Below, piece after piece: positions 26,002-33,882 of a stretch of 46,774 nucleotides of DNA (its first letter is position 1; every line of letters begins with the position of its first letter). This DNA is from Verrucomicrobiales bacterium (GTDB lineage: Bacteria > Verrucomicrobiota > Verrucomicrobiia > Limisphaerales > JACDHS01): contig JAQGOU010000220.1 in NCBI GenBank assembly GCA_028293445.1, positions 1 through 46,774 on the forward strand, given 5' to 3'. The notes beneath the pieces were generated by a model that saw only the letters and a list, made by a program, of their open reading frames with translations, had not been told where the DNA came from and made no database searches. The position numbers and the translations under genes were made by a program.

Positions 26002-26667
26002 TTAAACCGTTGCACTCAAGATCGCCGCGAAAAACGCGTGGAGCTTGGCGGCATCAAGATTGTCATTGGTCCGAACGCCGCTGCAAAGATCGAGACCAAA
26101 GGGTTGAACCGTGGCAATCGCCTCAGCGACGTTGTCGGGACGAAGACCGCCCGCGAGAAAAATGGGAATCGAAATGGAATCACGAATACAACGGCTCAAC
26201 GACCAATCATGAGCGCGACCAGTGCCACCGAGTTGTTTCACGGGGAGACTTAAGTTGCCCGAATCAAGGAGCAGCGCGTCGACATGGGCGGCCGCCGCGA
26301 TCGCATACTCCACAGACTCCGGCCCGGAAACATGCACCACCTGCACGAGAGCGATCCCGGGCAACGCGGCGCGGAGTATCGGATACACTTCAGGCGACAG
26401 ATGATCGCAGAGCTGAAGAGTATTCGTTCGACAGGCGCGCTGTTGAGCAATGATCGCGGAGGGCGAATGTTGTGACGTCAACAGAAACGTGGCAATCGGA
26501 GGAGGAACGGTGGCAGCAATACTGGCAATGCTCGCCTCGGAAATCACCCCGGGTCCGCTCGGCATCGCCGACACCAGCCCCAAAGCCGACGCGCCCGCCG
26601 CAATCGCCAACGCCGCTTCCGCTGGAGATTTGATGCAGCAAATTTTTACTCTAGGACGTGAGTTCAT
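26002..26667 (-). CDS. trpF: Divergent phosphoribosylanthranilate isomerase (TrpF family)
   Basis: 221 aa from the ATG at 26667; the track starts two codons earlier at TTG. TIM-barrel TrpF motifs are present: VKICCI with the general-base Cys (C10), LLLDSG with the general-acid Asp, GGTGRAHDWSL and FLAGGLRPDNV. The loop that normally reads like FYPKSPR is SAMPSGPGVI here, so the usual Arg is missing, and the last strand is GLDLCSGVRT. The family converts phosphoribosylanthranilate to the carboxyphenylamino-deoxyribulose phosphate in tryptophan synthesis. No other trp gene is nearby, so this may be a paralogue with altered substrate. Confidence 0.8.
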   Translation of the reverse strand: MNSRPRVKICCIKSPAEAALAIAAGASALGLVSAMPSGPGVISEASIASIAATVPPPIATFLLTSQHSPSAIIAQQRACRTNTLQLCDHLSPEVYPILRAALPGIALVQVVHVSGPESVEYAIAAAAHVDALLLDSGNLSLPVKQLGGTGRAHDWSLSRCIRDSISIPIFLAGGLRPDNVAEAIATVQPFGLDLCSGVRTNDNLDAAKLHAFFAAILSATV

Positions 26668-26700
26668 AGCCAAGGATGATTCAGTGATCTATTAGAGAAC

Positions 26701-26946
26701 TTATAATTCTGAAATCTCAACCGTCTGGTTTGAAAGCAGTGCGGCGTCAATGAACATCCGTAAAGCAAGCGACGCGGTTTTCGTATCAACGAGTTTATCG
26801 ATGAAGTAAAAGCCGTCGGCCTCAATCTTGTAGTTGTATATCTCGGCCAAGGGATTTCGGTGGATTGGACTCGGGAGACGTTGAAACATTAAATCAAGTT
26901 CCTCACTGCCCGGAATCTTGCACTTAATTTTGTATTCTCTACTCAT
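26701..26946 (-). CDS. Small hypothetical protein
   Basis: 81 aa, ATG at 26946, no recognised family. The composition is that of a soluble alpha/beta protein (MSREYKIKCKIPGSEELDLM), with no membrane helix. It ends 33 bp before trpF on the same strand and could be co-transcribed. Confidence 0.55.
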   Translation of the reverse strand: MSREYKIKCKIPGSEELDLMFQRLPSPIHRNPLAEIYNYKIEADGFYFIDKLVDTKTASLALRMFIDAALLSNQTVEISEL

Positions 26947-27018
26947 AATATCTATTTCAGTTTGGTTTTCGTTCGCCGCTCTTGGTTTATAGCCCGCTAA
27001 GAGTGTCCCGCAGTCGCG

Positions 27019-27246
27019 TCAAGCCGTTGTCTGGTTCTCCCGATGTAATCGAGCTTTTCGTCCCAAAATCCCATGAAGTGCCTGATCAATGAGTCGTACT
27101 GTCACCCCATTGTCTTGCGAGAGAAGATGCCCAATGCGCACGTCACGTGCAGTAAGGCGGCCCTGGTCCTCACGCAACAAAATGCGCGCAGCAATGCGGG
27201 CCTTGCGCCAGCATCGGTCGAGTCGTTCGGGCGAATTGTTCGACAC
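27019..27246 (-). CDS. Possible small hypothetical protein or gene remnant
   Basis: 75 codons from a GTG, Arg/Leu-rich and helical (DRCWRKARIAARILLREDQG). Codon pattern looks protein-like, but there is no recognisable family, no clear ribosome-binding site and no ATG. It may be the end of a decayed gene. The rest of the gap 26947-27306 shows nothing identifiable. Confidence 0.3.
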   Translation of the reverse strand: MSNNSPERLDRCWRKARIAARILLREDQGRLTARDVRIGHLLSQDNGVTVRLIDQALHGILGRKARLHRENQTTA

Positions 27247-27306
27247 AACTTTCTTATAGCCCCCAACGCACTTAGATTAAAGCTCGAGTTGGAAAGACTC
27301 CTCGAC

Positions 27307-27759
27307 CTACTTCCAGGCATCTCTCCACATCTCGGGATACCAGCGTCCTTCATCCATCTCAATGAGGTCAAAATCGGTAACCACTTTTCCATCATCCTTG
27401 AATCCATATTGTTTGATCATGTCCGGGATGAATTCATCGGTCTCATCATCGCGCCAACCGCGCTTGCTCATGAAACTATTATAGATCAACACCTGCTCAT
27501 CCGTTAGTCCGTGCCCTTTGGCAAAACACCAATCGAGCGTCTCCTGGTCCGTTTTGCCGGCAAGCACTTGCGCCTTCACCTCTTCATAGGAAACGGACAA
27601 ATACCGGCACGTGCGCCCATCAAATCCTCGGCCGAGCATCTCAAAGTAGTCCTCGGGAAGTTTACCGGCGGCGTGCAGGCGAATTTTGGAGCACATGCGA
27701 GCGAAGTAGAACAACCCGCGAGTCTTCTCGTAACATCCTTTGATTCCTTCGATTTTCAT
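27307..27759 (-). CDS. DUF5069-family protein
   Basis: 150 aa from the ATG at 27759 (MKIEGIKGCYEKTRGLFYFA); the longer track start lacks support. The sequence pattern, with a helical N-terminal part (FYFARMCSKIRLHAAGKLPE) and conserved GWRDDETDEFIPD, matches what I know as DUF5069, a family of unknown function. Soluble, no signal peptide. Divergent from the imuA promoter region. Confidence 0.7.
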   Translation of the reverse strand: MKIEGIKGCYEKTRGLFYFARMCSKIRLHAAGKLPEDYFEMLGRGFDGRTCRYLSVSYEEVKAQVLAGKTDQETLDWCFAKGHGLTDEQVLIYNSFMSKRGWRDDETDEFIPDMIKQYGFKDDGKVVTDFDLIEMDEGRWYPEMWRDAWK

Positions 27760-28050
27760 TTTAGTTGCCTGACGAAAACATCTCAGGTCCCGGGAGGATA
27801 TGTAAACTGCGAAAGAAAGACTCATCTGCAATCCAATTACTTGCGTGATGAGAGTAAACTGCGGCGTTTTTATTGACTTTTTAGATCGTTTTTCGTGTTA
27901 ATACCCCATTTTACGACACAGATGACGTTAAAGCTGACAAAACACCCCATTTTTCATGGTGGGGACCTTTTCCACGTCCGTTTCAAGTAATTTCTGTCGT
28001 TTCGATGACTTTTTCCTGTCCGAAATCCTATTCTTTTATGCTTCCGTGGC

Positions 28051-28070
28051 TATATTGAACTCCCGCGTTC
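28051..28070 (+). promoter_or_regulatory. Possible promoter/operator upstream of imuA
   Basis: TATATT resembles a -10 box and is followed by the palindrome GAAC-N6-GTTC, 15 nt before the imuA ATG. The family is normally under LexA control. The TGTTC-N4-GAACA motif reported for Verrucomicrobia is not found in 27760-28085, so regulator identity is open. No gene is seen in that 326-bp gap. Confidence 0.25.
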
Positions 28071-28085
28071 GCCCGCGAGTGTCTC

Positions 28086-28775
28086 ATGTCGCCAAATCCG
28101 AAAATTGTTCAACTGCGCCAGCAGCTTGCCGAGAGATTTCCCGGCTTGCGCACGAACATCGGCGATCTCCCCGCCCGCACCCACGACGGTTGGCCGACGG
28201 GTCTCCAACAAATCGATCATTTGCTCGAAGGTGGTCTTAATAAATCGGCGATTACAGAAATTGTCGGGGAGAAAAACGGTTCCGGTGGTGCGCTTGTCAT
28301 TTCATGGTTATTGCGAAAGGCGGCGGCTGAAAATCAAATCTTCGCGCTCGTCGATGGACAGGACTCCTTTGATCCGACCGGGTTCGATCAGAAAACTCTC
28401 ACGCGGCTCTTGTGGATCCGTTGCAAAACAGCCGATCAGGCGTTGAAGGCGACCGATCTCGTGTTGCGGGATCGTAACTTGCCGTTGCTCATCCTGGATC
28501 TGCAACTGAATCCTTCGACGCAACTGCGCAAGATTCCGTCGTCGATCTGGTACCGGCTCCAGCGAATCGTGGAAGCGACTTCCACCATTTTTGTCGTCTT
28601 CACGCCGCACGCGATGGTCGGCTGTGCGCAGTCGCGATTAAATCTGCAATCGCACTTTGCCCTGAACGCGCTGGAGAAAAATCAAAGCGAGCTGTTGGGG
28701 AAATTGAAAGTCGAACTGACGCAACATCGCCTGCATGTCAGCCACACCGAAGAACAGGTCGCGAAGGCTGGATAG
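28086..28775 (+). CDS. imuA: ImuA, RecA-like mutasome component
   Basis: 229 aa, ATG at 28086. RecA/SulA-like fold typical of ImuA: WPTGLQQIDHLLEGGLNKSAITEIVG, FALVDGQDSFDPTGF, LLILDLQLNPSTQLRKIPSSIWYRL. The Walker A position reads GEKNGSGG, lacking the usual lysine, so ATP binding is doubtful. In other bacteria ImuA works with ImuB and DnaE2 in damage-induced mutagenesis. It is followed by imuB and dnaE2 on the same strand after a 262-bp gap filled by repeats. Confidence 0.88.
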   Translation: MSPNPKIVQLRQQLAERFPGLRTNIGDLPARTHDGWPTGLQQIDHLLEGGLNKSAITEIVGEKNGSGGALVISWLLRKAAAENQIFALVDGQDSFDPTGFDQKTLTRLLWIRCKTADQALKATDLVLRDRNLPLLILDLQLNPSTQLRKIPSSIWYRLQRIVEATSTIFVVFTPHAMVGCAQSRLNLQSHFALNALEKNQSELLGKLKVELTQHRLHVSHTEEQVAKAG

Positions 28776-28824
28776 TTTGTCGCGACCCGCGTCTCCACGG
28801 TTGCTGTTTTCAATTCCACAGAAA

Positions 28825-29016
28825 CCACGAATATCAATGCACACGAATAGCGGCATCGACTGCAACAGAGACTGGATGCTATTCCCCCTCTCCCAGCGGG
28901 AGAGGGCCGGGGTGAGGGAGATCGCTTCCTTACAAATTGTGCGTTCGAATCCCGTTAAAAATTCAGCAACCGCCTCCCTGTTTTCATTCGTGTCGATTCG
29001 TGCTGTGCCTTCGTGG
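28825..29016. repeat. Nested repeats between imuA and imuB: CACGAAT arms around a REP element
   Basis: Outer imperfect arms, CCACGAATATC..CACACGAAT at 28825-28848 and ATTCGTGTCGATTCGTG with CTTCGTGG at 28986-29015, enclose a REP-type palindrome at 28884-28920 (CTCTCCCAGCGGGAGAG followed by GGCCGGGGTGAGGG). The same REP type is inside dnaE2. Confidence 0.65.
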
Positions 29017-29037
29017 CTCAACTAACCGTTTGAAGCA

Positions 29038-30516
29038 ATGTTCGCCGTTATTTTCATTCCCGACTTTTCGCTGCAGGCCGTGCTGCGTCACGAGCCACAG
29101 CTTTGGTCGCGTCCCGTGGCCATGATTGAGCAGGGGGAAACGAAAGCGCCGATTTTCCAACTCACGACCACCGCCCGCGCCGCCGGTGTTTGCGAAGGAC
29201 TCACTTCGACCCAAGCCCTGGCACGTTGCAGTAACATTCTGATCAAAAGTCGTTCGCTGTCGCAGGAACAAACCGCGCAGGAAACACTGCTGCAAACGGC
29301 TTACCAGTTTTCCCCGCGCCTGGAAACGACCGCCAATGGCGTCTGCACCATGGATCTGCAAGCGTTACCAGTGGAAACAAAAGGACACGGCGCTTTTCAA
29401 GCATGGGCGGAAAAACTGTTACTCACATTCGCTCCTTTGCATTTGCGCGCGCAGATCGGCATCGCCGCCACTCCGAATGTCGCACTGCACGCAGCGCGTT
29501 GCGCGAAGCCGATTTTCATCGTGCAGGATTCCGTCGACTTCATCTCCGCCCTGCCCGTCCAAAGTCTTGAACCCACGCCGCAGATTTCTGAGATTCTACA
29601 TCGCTGGGGAATTCGCACCGTCGGCGCGTTCACCGCTTTGGGCAAAGACAAAATCGCCGAGCGTCTTGGACCCGAAGGACTGGAGTTGTTCGATGGCGCT
29701 TCTGTCGAAGAGATTCGTCCACTGGATTTAATTATTCCGTCGGAACATTTTTCCGAGACGATGGAGTTCGAAGTTGAAATTGAATCGTTAGAGCCGCTCC
29801 TTTTCATCCTGAACCGTTTCATCGAACAACTCTCGCAACGATTGATGGCTTCTCAGTTCGTCGCGCAAGAACTTCAGCTGCGCCTTCGACTTTCCTCTGG
29901 CGACAGCTATGAGCATGTCTTTGCGGTCCCCTCGCCCACCGCCCATACCATGGTCCTCTTCCGCATGCTGCAAACGCACCTGGAAAATGTGCGTGCCGAT
30001 TCGGGGATCATTGCCCTCGCACTTTCTGCGACACCGACTCGCGCCGAGAATTATCAGTTTGGTCTGTTCGAGACCGCATTGCGTGATCCCAACCAATTTT
30101 CCGAGACGACCGCTCGCTTAAGCGCACTTTGCGGCAATGACAATGTTGGCACGCCCGTTTTGCAGGACAGTCATCGACCTGATGCTTTCAAAATTGAAAA
30201 GGTGCGGTTCGAATCGGCTTCAACTCTCGTCACACAACCGCTCCCGGCGAACACCTATGGGCTTTGCCTGCGACGCTTTCGTCCCACGTTTAACGCAGAT
30301 GTAGAACTGCGACACGGCACACCGGTGTTTATCAGTTCGCTCAAATTAAACAGCCCGATCGAAAAAGTGGCCGGTCCCTTTCGTAGTTCGGGCGATTGGT
30401 GGGAACAACAAAAACTTTGGACGCGCGAGGAGTGGGATGTGGAAATACGCAACGGTACGATTTATCGCATTTATCGCGAGAACCAGAATTGGTTCATCGA
30501 AGGAGTTTACGACTGA
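29038..30516 (+). CDS. imuB: ImuB, inactive Y-family polymerase-like protein
   Basis: 492 aa, ATG at 29038. Begins MFAVIFIPDFSLQAVLRHEP, the ImuB version of the Y-family palm in which the catalytic acidic residues are lost, then TTARAAGVCEGLTSTQALARC, a helix-hairpin-helix region (ILHRWGIRTVGAFTALGKD) and a little-finger-like domain. The C-terminal part (VEIRNGTIYRIYRENQNWFIEGVYD) is typical of ImuB. In studied systems it bridges DnaE2 to the sliding clamp; a clamp-binding motif was not verified here. Its stop overlaps the dnaE2 ATG by one base (TGATG). Confidence 0.9.
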   Translation: MFAVIFIPDFSLQAVLRHEPQLWSRPVAMIEQGETKAPIFQLTTTARAAGVCEGLTSTQALARCSNILIKSRSLSQEQTAQETLLQTAYQFSPRLETTANGVCTMDLQALPVETKGHGAFQAWAEKLLLTFAPLHLRAQIGIAATPNVALHAARCAKPIFIVQDSVDFISALPVQSLEPTPQISEILHRWGIRTVGAFTALGKDKIAERLGPEGLELFDGASVEEIRPLDLIIPSEHFSETMEFEVEIESLEPLLFILNRFIEQLSQRLMASQFVAQELQLRLRLSSGDSYEHVFAVPSPTAHTMVLFRMLQTHLENVRADSGIIALALSATPTRAENYQFGLFETALRDPNQFSETTARLSALCGNDNVGTPVLQDSHRPDAFKIEKVRFESASTLVTQPLPANTYGLCLRRFRPTFNADVELRHGTPVFISSLKLNSPIEKVAGPFRSSGDWWEQQKLWTREEWDVEIRNGTIYRIYRENQNWFIEGVYD

Positions 30517-33500
30517 TGAGCTACGTCGAGCTTCATGCCCGTAGTGCGTTCAGCTTTTTGCGCGGAAGTTCGCAGCCGGAACATATCGCGGAAGCAGCCG
30601 CGCAATTGGAAATGCCAGCGATGGCGCTTTGCGATCGTGACGGGGTTTACGGTGCGCCACGATTTTTTGGTAAGGCAAAGGAATCTGGCTTGCGACCGAT
30701 TGTCGGCGCAGAACTCACGATGGAGGATGGCTCCATCCTACCGGTCTTGGTGGAGAATCGCGCAGGTTATCAAAATTTATGCCGCCTTCTCACGCGCGCT
30801 CATCTCCGCAGTGAAAAGGGAAAGAGTAAAGTGGGCTGGGCGGAACTACCGGAGTTTAAGGAAGGATTGGTCGCGCTGACCGGTGATGAGGATGGGCCGC
30901 TTGTCTCTAGCATTCGGAATGAGCAAGGGAATGAAGCGCACTCGGCCATACAAGGTCAGAGCCTCCTGACGTCGGCTGCTACGAGTTTGGAACGCCTGCT
31001 TGGGACTTTTGGACGGGACCACGTCTTTGTCGAAATCCAACGCCACCATCTTCGCGGCGAAGAACGCGTCAACAGCGCCCTCGTTCAACTCGCAGACAAC
31101 TATAATCTTCCATTGCTCGCCACAAATGGCGTTCTCCATGCGACGCCCTCGGGACGTCAGGTCCTCGACGTTTTCACCTGCATCCGTCATCACACTCATC
31201 TCGACAACGCCGGAAAGTTGTTGGCGCAAAACAGCGAACGCTTTCTGAAAAATGAAAAGCAGATGCGCGAACTGTTTCGTGATCTGCCCCAAGCGATTGA
31301 GAACACATCGCGTCTCGCTGAACGTCTCCATTTTTCGCTGGATAACCTCGGCTACGAATTTCCGCAATATGCGGTCCCCGCGGGACACAACGCGGATTCA
31401 TTTCTGCGTGAGCAATCTTTTGCCGGGGCCCGTAAACGTTACCAGGGTGAAGTTCCCGAGAAGGTTCGCGGCCAACTGGAAAGCGAACTCGCACTGATCC
31501 AAAAGCTGGGCGTGTCGGGATATTTTCTCATCGTCTGGGACATCGTGGAGTTTTGTCGCGAACAAAACATTATGTCGCAAGGGCGTGGCAGTGCCGCGAA
31601 CAGTTCCGTCTGCTATTGCCTCGGCATTACGAACGTGGATCCGTTAAAGTTTCACACCCTCTTCGAACGCTTCCTCAGCGAAGGCCGCAAAAATTCCTGG
31701 CCGGATATTGATATTGATTTACCCAGCGGCGACCGACGTGAGCGAGTGATCCAGGAGGTTTACAAACGCTACGGCAAACATGGAGCGGCCATGACCGCCA
31801 ATGTCATTACTTATCGCGGACGCAGCGCGGCGCGTGAAATCGGCAAAGCTCTGAACATCGCTCCGGATGTGCTCGATCGTTTCTCCAATCTGTTTGCGAA
31901 TGGCGATTTTCCTCACACCCTCAATTTCACCGCGCAAATGGAGAAGGCCGGTTTGCCCGACGGACATCCGCGCGCCCTGGCATTTACGACGCTTTATCAA
32001 CAGATGCGCGCGTTGCCTCGTCATCTCGGGCAGCACTCAGGTGGCATGATTATTTGCCAAGGCAAGCTGGATTCAGTGATGCCGCTGGAAAATGCGTCGA
32101 TGCCTGGCCGTGTGGTGGCGCAATGGGACAAAGACGATTGCGAAGAGCTTGGCATCATCAAAGTAGATTTCCTCGGCCTCGGCATGATGTCAGTGATTCA
32201 GGACAGCGTGGAATTAACGCGGCAGTTGGGTCGGCCAATCGATCTTGCTCATCTTCCCGAAAACGACGCGAAGACGTTCGAAATGATTTGTGCAGCGGAC
32301 ACGATCGGTGTTTTCCAAATCGAAAGCCGCGCGCAGATGGCGACGTTGCCGCGCATGAAACCGGAAACCTTCTACGATCTATGTATTGAGGTAGCGATCA
32401 TTCGTCCGGGTCCGATTCAAGGCGGCTTAATGCATCCTTATTTGAGACGTCGCGCCGGAAAAGAAGAGGTCACTTATTATCATCCCGATCTGGAGCCGGT
32501 GCTCAAACGAACTCTTGGCATTCCACTCTTTCAGGAACAGATGCTGGAGATGGCGATGAAGATGACCGATTTCACCGCGTCGGAAGCCGAGGAGCTGCGC
32601 CGCGCACTGAGCTTTCATCGGTCCGAAGAAAAGATGATCAAGGTGGAAAAAAAACTTCGCGACGCCTTACAGCGCAAAGGGTATACGCCGAAGGTAATTG
32701 AGGATGTTGCGACGGCCGTCACGTCATTTGCGCTCTATGGCTTTCCCGAATCACATGCGATCAGTTTCGCGCATCTCGCCTACTCAACGGCTTACCTGAA
32801 AGCCCATCGTGCGCCGGAATTTTACGCCAGCCTGTTGAACAATCAGCCAATGGGCTTTTATTCCCCAGCCACCATCGTTAAAGACGGCAAGCGACACCGA
32901 TTGAAATTCCGTCCGGTTTGCGCGGAGAAATCAGACTGGCTTTGCACAATCGGAAAAGATGACTCGATCCGTCTCGGCTTTTGCATTGTGCGGGGAGTGA
33001 ATGAACAGAATGTGCGCGAGATGTTAACGGAACGGACGCGCACTCCATTTGCATCGATGGAAGATTTCAAATGGCGAACCTCCTTCAGCAAAGAGGCGTT
33101 GCGAACACTAGCTGAGATCGGGGCGTTAAATGTGTTGGCCAAACATCGGCGAGATGCGATGTGGGAAGTGGAAAAGGAGATGTTGAATGACGATTTGTTT
33201 TCGTTAGTTGAATTGAAGAGGGGAAACGCTCGCCCTCACCCCCGAGGAGAGAGGGATTTGATGGCCGCCTTTTCACAGTATGTAACTTCCTCGAACAGTG
33301 GCCGCATACCATTCCCTCTCCCAGCGGGAGAGGGCCAGGGTGAGGGAGAAAATGGGAATCAACAAGAGGACTGCCCTCTCTCTCCCATGACGCCTTCCGA
33401 ACGTCTTCACGCCGATTACGCAGGCATGGAATTAACCACGGGTCCACATCCCATGGCGTTGCTGCGAGAACAATGCGATGCGCTCAAAGTCTGGCCCGCG

Positions 33501-33806
33501 AGCGATTTGCCCCAGGCCAAAACCGGCGACACCATTCGCGTTGCCGGCAATGTTATTTGTCGTCAGCGCCCCGGCACCGCTAAAGGTTTTGTTTTCATTT
33601 CGTTGGAAGACGAAACCGGGATCAGCAACGCGATTGTTGCTCCCAAGCTGTTTGAAGAACTTCGCCTGCTCATCACGCAGGAATCGTTTCTTCTGATTGA
33701 AGGTAAGCTGCAGAATTCCGAAAATGTGATCCATATTCGAGCGGAGAAAATCGAGCGATTGACCCACGGCGATCTGGCGGGCAGTGCTTCCTACGACTTC
33801 CATTAA
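30516..33806 (+). CDS. dnaE2: DnaE2, error-prone DNA polymerase III alpha subunit
   Basis: 1096 aa. Start set at 30516 (MSYVELHARSAFSFLRG), which overlaps the imuB stop by one base and has AGGAG 11 bases upstream; the track start lies inside imuB. PHP domain at the N-terminus, polymerase palm with GRGSAANSSVCYCLG and the catalytic PDIDID (D397, D399), the helix-hairpin-helix region and a C-terminal OB fold (IRVAGNVICRQRPGTAKGFVF). It performs lesion bypass with ImuA/ImuB. Two unusual inserts: near residues 129-157 (IRNEQGNEAHSAIQGQ) and near 906-944, where a REP-type element is translated (LPAGEGQGEGE). Reading frame is intact through both. Confidence 0.93.
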   Translation: MSYVELHARSAFSFLRGSSQPEHIAEAAAQLEMPAMALCDRDGVYGAPRFFGKAKESGLRPIVGAELTMEDGSILPVLVENRAGYQNLCRLLTRAHLRSEKGKSKVGWAELPEFKEGLVALTGDEDGPLVSSIRNEQGNEAHSAIQGQSLLTSAATSLERLLGTFGRDHVFVEIQRHHLRGEERVNSALVQLADNYNLPLLATNGVLHATPSGRQVLDVFTCIRHHTHLDNAGKLLAQNSERFLKNEKQMRELFRDLPQAIENTSRLAERLHFSLDNLGYEFPQYAVPAGHNADSFLREQSFAGARKRYQGEVPEKVRGQLESELALIQKLGVSGYFLIVWDIVEFCREQNIMSQGRGSAANSSVCYCLGITNVDPLKFHTLFERFLSEGRKNSWPDIDIDLPSGDRRERVIQEVYKRYGKHGAAMTANVITYRGRSAAREIGKALNIAPDVLDRFSNLFANGDFPHTLNFTAQMEKAGLPDGHPRALAFTTLYQQMRALPRHLGQHSGGMIICQGKLDSVMPLENASMPGRVVAQWDKDDCEELGIIKVDFLGLGMMSVIQDSVELTRQLGRPIDLAHLPENDAKTFEMICAADTIGVFQIESRAQMATLPRMKPETFYDLCIEVAIIRPGPIQGGLMHPYLRRRAGKEEVTYYHPDLEPVLKRTLGIPLFQEQMLEMAMKMTDFTASEAEELRRALSFHRSEEKMIKVEKKLRDALQRKGYTPKVIEDVATAVTSFALYGFPESHAISFAHLAYSTAYLKAHRAPEFYASLLNNQPMGFYSPATIVKDGKRHRLKFRPVCAEKSDWLCTIGKDDSIRLGFCIVRGVNEQNVREMLTERTRTPFASMEDFKWRTSFSKEALRTLAEIGALNVLAKHRRDAMWEVEKEMLNDDLFSLVELKRGNARPHPRGERDLMAAFSQYVTSSNSGRIPFPLPAGEGQGEGENGNQQEDCPLSPMTPSERLHADYAGMELTTGPHPMALLREQCDALKVWPASDLPQAKTGDTIRVAGNVICRQRPGTAKGFVFISLEDETGISNAIVAPKLFEELRLLITQESFLLIEGKLQNSENVIHIRAEKIERLTHGDLAGSASYDFH
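33233..33348. repeat. REP-type element inside dnaE2
   Basis: CCCTCACCCCCGAGGAGAGA at 33233 and a CCCTCTCCCAGCGGGAGAGG unit with GGTGAGGG at 33314-33346 form an inverted pair. The second half is nearly identical to the REP between imuA and imuB (28884-28920). The insertion keeps the dnaE2 frame and adds a low-complexity linker between the polymerase core and the OB fold. Confidence 0.75.
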
Positions 33807-33882
33807 CCTGAGGTTTCTTTAAGGCAGCGTATTGAATAGCTCTAGTTGCCAAGCGCGCCAGGCTTCGCCACAGTATCCGCGG

